From the NCBI GenBank assembly GCA_029548025.1, contig JAKPOE010000044.1, positions 1 to 10,469 of the forward strand: DNA of 10,469 nucleotides. The letters are read 5' to 3'. Source of the DNA: Spirochaetota bacterium (GTDB taxonomy: Bacteria; Spirochaetota; UBA4802; UB4802). How positions within the stretch are numbered: the first letter of the stretch is position 1; the number at the start of each line of letters is the position of its first letter. The notes under the pieces are model-generated. The model did no database searches and was not told the origin of the DNA. It was given only the letters and a program-made list of their open reading frames with translations. Both the position numbers and the translations under genes were made by a program. Positions 6,738-10,469 of the stretch are shown here, in pieces.

Positions 6738-8129
6738 ATGGTTCAGGATTCATATATACATACCACTCTTCTGCAACTATGGAATCATAGCAGGTTTACA
6801 TCGTATTTTTATCAAACCGTTGAATTTGCAAAGACGCAATCCATTCCAACATTATCATTGGTAGCTTCCCACCGGATGGTGTTGTATTACAATCCAGAGT
6901 TTTTACTGCAAATTAATACCGATGAATTTATTGGGCTGCTTGTGCATGAAATGCTTCATGTAATCCTTGAACATGATCACCGCTCAAAAACGGGAGATGT
7001 TGTATTGCAGAATATTGCGCAGGATATGGTAATAAATACATTTATAGTACAGCACAGTAAAACCTTTTTTTCATATAAAGGGCAATACCAGTGGGAGGTG
7101 CCGGCATTAATACTACCGGAGGGGTTACCCTATATCCCTCAAGAATTTTTTGCCGACACCAGCATACATGACCCGCTGTGGGAGGATGTTTATCACTGGC
7201 TTGTTAAAAAACAGGATGAAGTAATGCTGATTAATAATAATCATGAAACTACAAAGCAAAAAGCTTTACTTCATGATGATAGCTATGCGATAGTTACTGA
7301 TGATGGAGTTGAGCATAACAATGAATTTAATTATAGAAATTATTTATCCGCCACTCACATCGATGATGATAAATTGATGTTCAAGGATGAACAAAAATTT
7401 TTGCCAACAGGCGTCCATTATTTTGATGAAGAAAATACCACTAAACGGACTATTAAAAATAAGGTTATTGCACATGCAAAAAAGGATGAGTGGTGCACCA
7501 GTGAGCGCTCATATATGGACATCATATCATGTATAGAAAAAATAAATCTTAGCGATAGTTCTCATTACAGCCAGCACATTAAAAGTATCATCGATTACAT
7601 GTCACATTCAAATGAGTGGTATTACACCCATTCGCGATTTAACAGACGCTATGTTGCCAAAGGAATATATAATGCAGGAAGAGCATATAAGCAAAATGAG
7701 ATAATAACAGTGGCTATCGACATTTCAGCTTCCATGATGTCGCAGAAGGACGACATAGAAACAGCATTTGGCATAGTTGATGATCTAACCGGAAAATATA
7801 AGGTGTATCTTGTTTGTGTCGATGAAGAATATTTTATACCGGTAAAAGATGGTGATGCACTGATACGGGCAAACAGGTTAACCAAACCGTATGAATATAA
7901 AAAGGGCGATTGGAAGCTGATAAAATCAGGCTATGGCGGGGCAACATTTTTTTCGTCGTTTTTCAATGAATATTTACGGCACCATAACGAGATGGTACTT
8001 GTCATTACAGATGGCTACATCTATGATATTGACAAATTAAAACCATACCCAGCTACACTATGGCTTGTTGCAAAAAGCAGGAATGAGGCTTTTGTTCCAC
8101 CATTTGGGAAAGCTATACCAATGGTTTAG
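6738..8129 (+). CDS. DUF2201-type protein: HExxH metallopeptidase-like domain plus VWA domain
   Basis: This 463-residue cytoplasmic protein (no signal peptide or membrane segment) has two recognisable parts. The N-terminal half carries HEMLH (70-74) followed by VILEHDH, so His70, Glu71 and His74 could bind zinc, with His79 or His81 nearby. This matches the putative metallopeptidase domain that precedes DUF2201 VWA-like domains. The C-terminal half, from about 320, is a VWA fold with a complete MIDAS: DISAS (Asp328, Ser330, Ser332), Thr403 in GGATFF, and Asp425 in ITDG. It should therefore bind Mg and a ligand. Between them, about 163-250 is a polar stretch rich in Asn, His, Asp and Lys that seems to be extra. 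In MoxR systems the VWA protein is the usual partner of the ATPase, here encoded 2 nt upstream. Whether the HExxH part cleaves peptides is not known for the family and is inference. Confidence 0.88.
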   Translation: MVQDSYIHTTLLQLWNHSRFTSYFYQTVEFAKTQSIPTLSLVASHRMVLYYNPEFLLQINTDEFIGLLVHEMLHVILEHDHRSKTGDVVLQNIAQDMVINTFIVQHSKTFFSYKGQYQWEVPALILPEGLPYIPQEFFADTSIHDPLWEDVYHWLVKKQDEVMLINNNHETTKQKALLHDDSYAIVTDDGVEHNNEFNYRNYLSATHIDDDKLMFKDEQKFLPTGVHYFDEENTTKRTIKNKVIAHAKKDEWCTSERSYMDIISCIEKINLSDSSHYSQHIKSIIDYMSHSNEWYYTHSRFNRRYVAKGIYNAGRAYKQNEIITVAIDISASMMSQKDDIETAFGIVDDLTGKYKVYLVCVDEEYFIPVKDGDALIRANRLTKPYEYKKGDWKLIKSGYGGATFFSSFFNEYLRHHNEMVLVITDGYIYDIDKLKPYPATLWLVAKSRNEAFVPPFGKAIPMV

Positions 8130-8138
8130 GTTGCTACT

Positions 8139-8849
8139 ATGGATGAGCACATAAATACTAATTATAACCGGGCACAGTCACTATATCGCGAAGGTATTGA
8201 AAATACCGCTCATTCTTTGCAATATTTTGACGATTTACTCAACTGTAATATTTCAGAATTTATCATTAAAGCAGGCAGGGACTGGAAAAATTTTGATGTT
8301 GATGCAGCCATGGATTTTTTTATAAGCAATAATGATATCGAAGCCTTCTATCATGCAGGGATATACTGGAAAAATTTTAATTATGAACGGGGCATCACTG
8401 TCATAGTGGAATGGGGGAATGATGAATATATTTTCAGAGCCGGAAGATTCTGGAAGCAATTTGATTATAACAGGGGATTGTCAAAACTGATAGAGTTGCA
8501 ATCTGCAAAATACATATACCATGCAGGATTGGATTGGAAACAGTTTGATTTTGAAAAGGGCTTTGATGCATTGATGCTTATTGGCGATCCTGAATATATT
8601 TTTTATGCAGGTACTCACTGGACAGTATTTAATTATATGGTTGCAACCGATAAACTAATTTTTATTGGCAATTGTGAATATATCTATAAAGCGGGATATC
8701 AATGGAAATGGTTTGATTATTATAAAGGCTGGAAAATTATGGAAAGCAAGATTGTTGAAGGGAGATTATGGCGGGGTAAGGCATTGCAAACTGATGTTTG
8801 GAAAAATGCATTAAAAACAATATGGGGAAAAGCAATTGCCAATAAATAA
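8139..8849 (+). CDS. Protein of six 28-residue AG-W-F repeats, unknown function
   Basis: I do not recognise this 236-residue protein. It has no signal peptide or membrane helix and is acidic-aromatic. Residues 39-206 are six tandem repeats of exactly 28 residues with no insertions. Ala-Gly falls at 45, 73, 101, 129, 157 and 185; Trp at 49, 77, 105, 133, 161 and 189; Phe at 52, 80, 108, 136, 164 and 192, always followed by Asp or Asn. A Tyr-Ile-Tyr/Phe triplet precedes Ala-Gly in the last four repeats. Each unit looks like two short helices (EYIYxAGxxWKxF, then DYxxGxxxLI), so the whole is probably an alpha-solenoid that binds another protein. The unique N-terminus (1-38) and basic C-terminus (207-236) would be caps. 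The ATG follows the VWA gene by 9 nt with only a weak AGG before it, so it is the third gene of the moxR operon and probably its adaptor or regulator. Confidence 0.85.
   Translation: MDEHINTNYNRAQSLYREGIENTAHSLQYFDDLLNCNISEFIIKAGRDWKNFDVDAAMDFFISNNDIEAFYHAGIYWKNFNYERGITVIVEWGNDEYIFRAGRFWKQFDYNRGLSKLIELQSAKYIYHAGLDWKQFDFEKGFDALMLIGDPEYIFYAGTHWTVFNYMVATDKLIFIGNCEYIYKAGYQWKWFDYYKGWKIMESKIVEGRLWRGKALQTDVWKNALKTIWGKAIANK
8253..8756 (+). repeat. Six in-frame 84-bp coding repeats
   Basis: Units begin at 8253, 8337, 8421, 8505, 8589 and 8673, each 84 bp. The DNA of the units has diverged much more than the invariant Ala-Gly, Trp and Phe positions of the protein. This suggests an old duplication kept by selection rather than a recent expansion. 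Confidence 0.85.
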
Positions 8850-8896
8850 TTGGTATAATTTTTCTATATATCAATAAAAAATTATTGTAATAATAC

Positions 8897-8926
8897 TTGA
8901 CGAAAGATAGTATATAACGCTATTCT
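8897..8926 (+). promoter_or_regulatory. Candidate promoter of the paraoxonase-like gene
   Basis: TTGACG (8897-8902), one base from the -35 consensus, and TATTCT (8921-8926) are 18 bp apart. The start would be near 8933, right at the Shine-Dalgarno, so the leader would be very short. The preceding 8850-8896 is almost pure A/T and holds only a weak AATAAT/ATTATT stem, not a convincing terminator. Confidence 0.4.
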
Positions 8927-8933
8927 AAAACAT

Positions 8934-8939
8934 GGAGGA
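8934..8939 (+). promoter_or_regulatory. Strong Shine-Dalgarno of the paraoxonase-like gene
   Basis: GGAGGA lies 9 nt before the ATG at 8949 and settles that start. It is the strongest ribosome-binding site in the window and contrasts with the moxR operon, whose genes have almost none. Confidence 0.75.
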
Positions 8940-8948
8940 TTCGTCAAC

Positions 8949-9986
8949 ATGAAAAAAATAATAGTGACATCAGCAGTTATTATTGCATTAATTATCGCAT
9001 TTATAATAAAATCAGTATATGATGCAGGGGAGTTTAAAAAAATTATTCCTTTTTCAGGTTATTATTGCAATGAGGTTGGTACAATCCCTGGCCCTGAAGA
9101 TATTGTCATGAATTATAGTAACGGCAATGCTTATATCTCATCTGATGACCGGAGAGCATTTGCTAAAGGTAACAATATTAATGGATCAATTTTTATTTAT
9201 GATGTTAACCGTAAAACACTAAAAAGAATGGCAAGTGATTTTGCTTTTGAATTTCATCCACATGGGATAGACTTGCTTAATGTTAAAAATAAACAATTTT
9301 TATATGTTATCAATCATCGAAGTCATGGGCAATTCATTGAAAAATTTGAAATTATGGGGGATGCATTGCACTACATAAAATCAATTGAAAATCAGAGGTT
9401 AATGTTTTCACCAAATGATCTTGCCATGGTGGCTGAAGATATTTTTTATGTTACCAATGATCATGGAAACAGGACAGCTTCTGGCAAATCACTTGAAGAT
9501 TATCTTCAGTTATCACGTTCCTATGTTTTATTCTATGATGGATCAGCCTTTTCTATTAAAGCCAGAAATATTAAATATGCCAATGGTATTGCACTGTGCC
9601 AGGATAAACAAAAGTTATTTGTTGCCTCACCTGTTGGCAGGTGTATCAAAGTTTATACCATTGAGAAGGATTATAATCTTAAACTGTTATATACTATTGC
9701 ATGTAATACCGGTGTTGATAATATAGCTTTTGATAACAAAGGTGTATTGTGGGCTGGTTGCCATCCAAAGCTACTAACGTTTGTACGCCACTCTCAGGAC
9801 GAAAATGTTATAGCTCCTTCTGAAATAATTAAAATCACCTTTAACAATGATTCATACAAAAAAGAGACGGTCATTTATGATGATGGGAGCTTAATCCAGT
9901 CTTCAACTGTTGCAGTTTGCTATAATAACAATTTGCTTGTTGGCTCTGTTTTCGATACCCATATTCTTGATTGTAAGGTACAATAG
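8949..9986 (+). CDS. Paraoxonase/arylesterase-like six-bladed propeller, membrane-anchored
   Basis: This 345-residue protein closely follows the vertebrate serum paraoxonase (PON) pattern; PONs are calcium-dependent lactonases/arylesterases. A hydrophobic N-terminus (4-20) without a clear cleavage site would anchor it outside the inner membrane, much as PON1 keeps its signal peptide. Equivalents of PON1 residues can be aligned by eye: Glu50-Asp51 (PON1 Glu53-Asp54), His105 in HPHG (His115), His123 in INHR (His134), Asn156-Asp157 in SPNDL (Asn168-Asp169), Asp171-His172 in TNDH, Asn212 in ANGI (Asn224) and Asp257-Asn258 in VDNI (Asp269-Asn270). Thus both calcium sites and the histidine pair appear intact. 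Cys40 and Cys342 match the PON1 Cys42-Cys353 disulfide, and Cys271 in GCHP matches Cys284. A lactone-type substrate is likely but the exact one is unknown. The stop codon overlaps the Shine-Dalgarno of the GH36-like gene. Confidence 0.88.
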   Translation: MKKIIVTSAVIIALIIAFIIKSVYDAGEFKKIIPFSGYYCNEVGTIPGPEDIVMNYSNGNAYISSDDRRAFAKGNNINGSIFIYDVNRKTLKRMASDFAFEFHPHGIDLLNVKNKQFLYVINHRSHGQFIEKFEIMGDALHYIKSIENQRLMFSPNDLAMVAEDIFYVTNDHGNRTASGKSLEDYLQLSRSYVLFYDGSAFSIKARNIKYANGIALCQDKQKLFVASPVGRCIKVYTIEKDYNLKLLYTIACNTGVDNIAFDNKGVLWAGCHPKLLTFVRHSQDENVIAPSEIIKITFNNDSYKKETVIYDDGSLIQSSTVAVCYNNNLLVGSVFDTHILDCKVQ

Positions 9987-9989
9987 GAG
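9985..9989 (+). promoter_or_regulatory. Shine-Dalgarno overlapping the paraoxonase-like stop codon
   Basis: AGGAG shares its first two bases with the TAG stop at 9984-9986 and sits 6 nt before the ATG at 9996. This arrangement shows that the two genes are co-transcribed and probably translationally coupled. Confidence 0.75.
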
Positions 9990-9995
9990 CTTTTT

Positions 9996-10469
9996 ATGGA
10001 ATTGGTGGTTGGGAAAAATAAAAAAGAACTTAAAATACAATTAAAGAAACCAGATATTCTGTTTAATAGCTGGAAAATTGGCTATAACTATCGTATTCAT
10101 AATAACCATGTTAACAAAATCCAGCCATTGCCAATTACCGCATTGGGTAAAAAGAAGATCACCTGCATCAGTGGCGATAGTAATATCAGAATCACAGTAG
10201 TTTTTTCGGATGAGGGAGATTATATTTCAATTAAATACACCGTTGATAATTTAACTGATTCAGATATTGAATTGGGGAAAATTACAACCACCATTTCTCA
10301 TCTTTCTTTTGCAAAAAGTGACAATTACCAATTCTTTAAAAATGGGTATCAGTCATGGAGTTTAACCCGTGTTTATTCGTTTGACGAAAAGGAGATGGTA
10401 AGCTGGTTACGGTGCATGAATATTTTGCAGGATAACCCCAGAAATTTACCCACTGGCGAGACAGGTTGT
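9996..10469 (+). CDS. GH36 alpha-galactosidase-like protein, 5' part
   Basis: The first 158 codons of a gene that runs off the window. The protein starts without a signal peptide, so it is probably cytoplasmic. The segment is beta-rich, as expected for the N-terminal super-sandwich domain of GH36 alpha-galactosidases. It contains the tell-tale FKNGYQSWS (114-122), followed by MNILQDNPRNLPTG (141-154), which resembles the bacterial and archaeal GH36 pattern after that motif. The catalytic (beta/alpha)8 barrel with its two Asp residues lies beyond the edge, so activity and sugar specificity cannot be judged; related GH36 members act on alpha-galactosides, and some on other alpha-linked sugars. 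The ATG at 9996 is set by AGGAG 6 nt upstream. It is the second gene of a unit with the paraoxonase-like gene. Confidence 0.75.
   Translation, partial: MELVVGKNKKELKIQLKKPDILFNSWKIGYNYRIHNNHVNKIQPLPITALGKKKITCISGDSNIRITVVFSDEGDYISIKYTVDNLTDSDIELGKITTTISHLSFAKSDNYQFFKNGYQSWSLTRVYSFDEKEMVSWLRCMNILQDNPRNLPTGETGC

Overview
The window is AT-rich, gene-dense DNA with every convincing gene on the + strand. It probably comes from a Gram-negative-type (diderm) bacterium: it encodes an Omp85-type outer-membrane beta-barrel with a signal peptide, a monofunctional peptidoglycan glycosyltransferase and a sigma-54 activator. An uncultured spirochaete-like or deltaproteobacterium-like lineage would fit. That placement is an impression from gene style, not a demonstrated assignment. 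No tRNA, rRNA, CRISPR array, transposase or phage gene was seen.

Layout. (1) 1-614: 3' end of a sigma-54-dependent NtrC-type regulator. (2) 615-769: AT-rich gap with a weak candidate promoter. (3) 770-1753: membrane-anchored six-bladed kelch protein, whose end overlaps the start of an MtgA-like glycosyltransferase (about 1722-2495). (4) 2592-3992: APC-superfamily amino acid permease. (5) 4052-5194: exported BamA/TamA-type barrel without POTRA domains. (6) 5195-5577: the only long non-coding stretch. It holds a cluster of imperfect palindromes that look like a dispersed repeat family, then a good sigma-70-like promoter. (7) 5578-8849: a compact three-gene operon. It encodes a MoxR-type AAA+ ATPase, a DUF2201-type protein (HExxH metallopeptidase-like domain plus a VWA domain with intact MIDAS), and an unrecognised protein built from six exact 28-residue repeats. 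(8) 8850-8948: promoter and strong Shine-Dalgarno. (9) 8949-9986: paraoxonase-like six-bladed propeller. (10) 9996-10469: start of a GH36 alpha-galactosidase-like gene, cut by the window end.

How the genes work together. The clearest functional unit is the 5578-8849 operon. MoxR ATPases commonly act with VWA partner proteins as chaperone-like remodelling machines, and here the VWA partner also carries a zinc-protease-like motif. The repeat protein, 9 nt downstream, is the most novel item; I infer that it is a solenoid adaptor or substrate-recognition subunit. The kelch and mtgA genes are probably co-transcribed and both products sit at the inner membrane facing the periplasm. The paraoxonase-like and GH36 genes are coupled, because the second gene's Shine-Dalgarno overlaps the first gene's stop codon.
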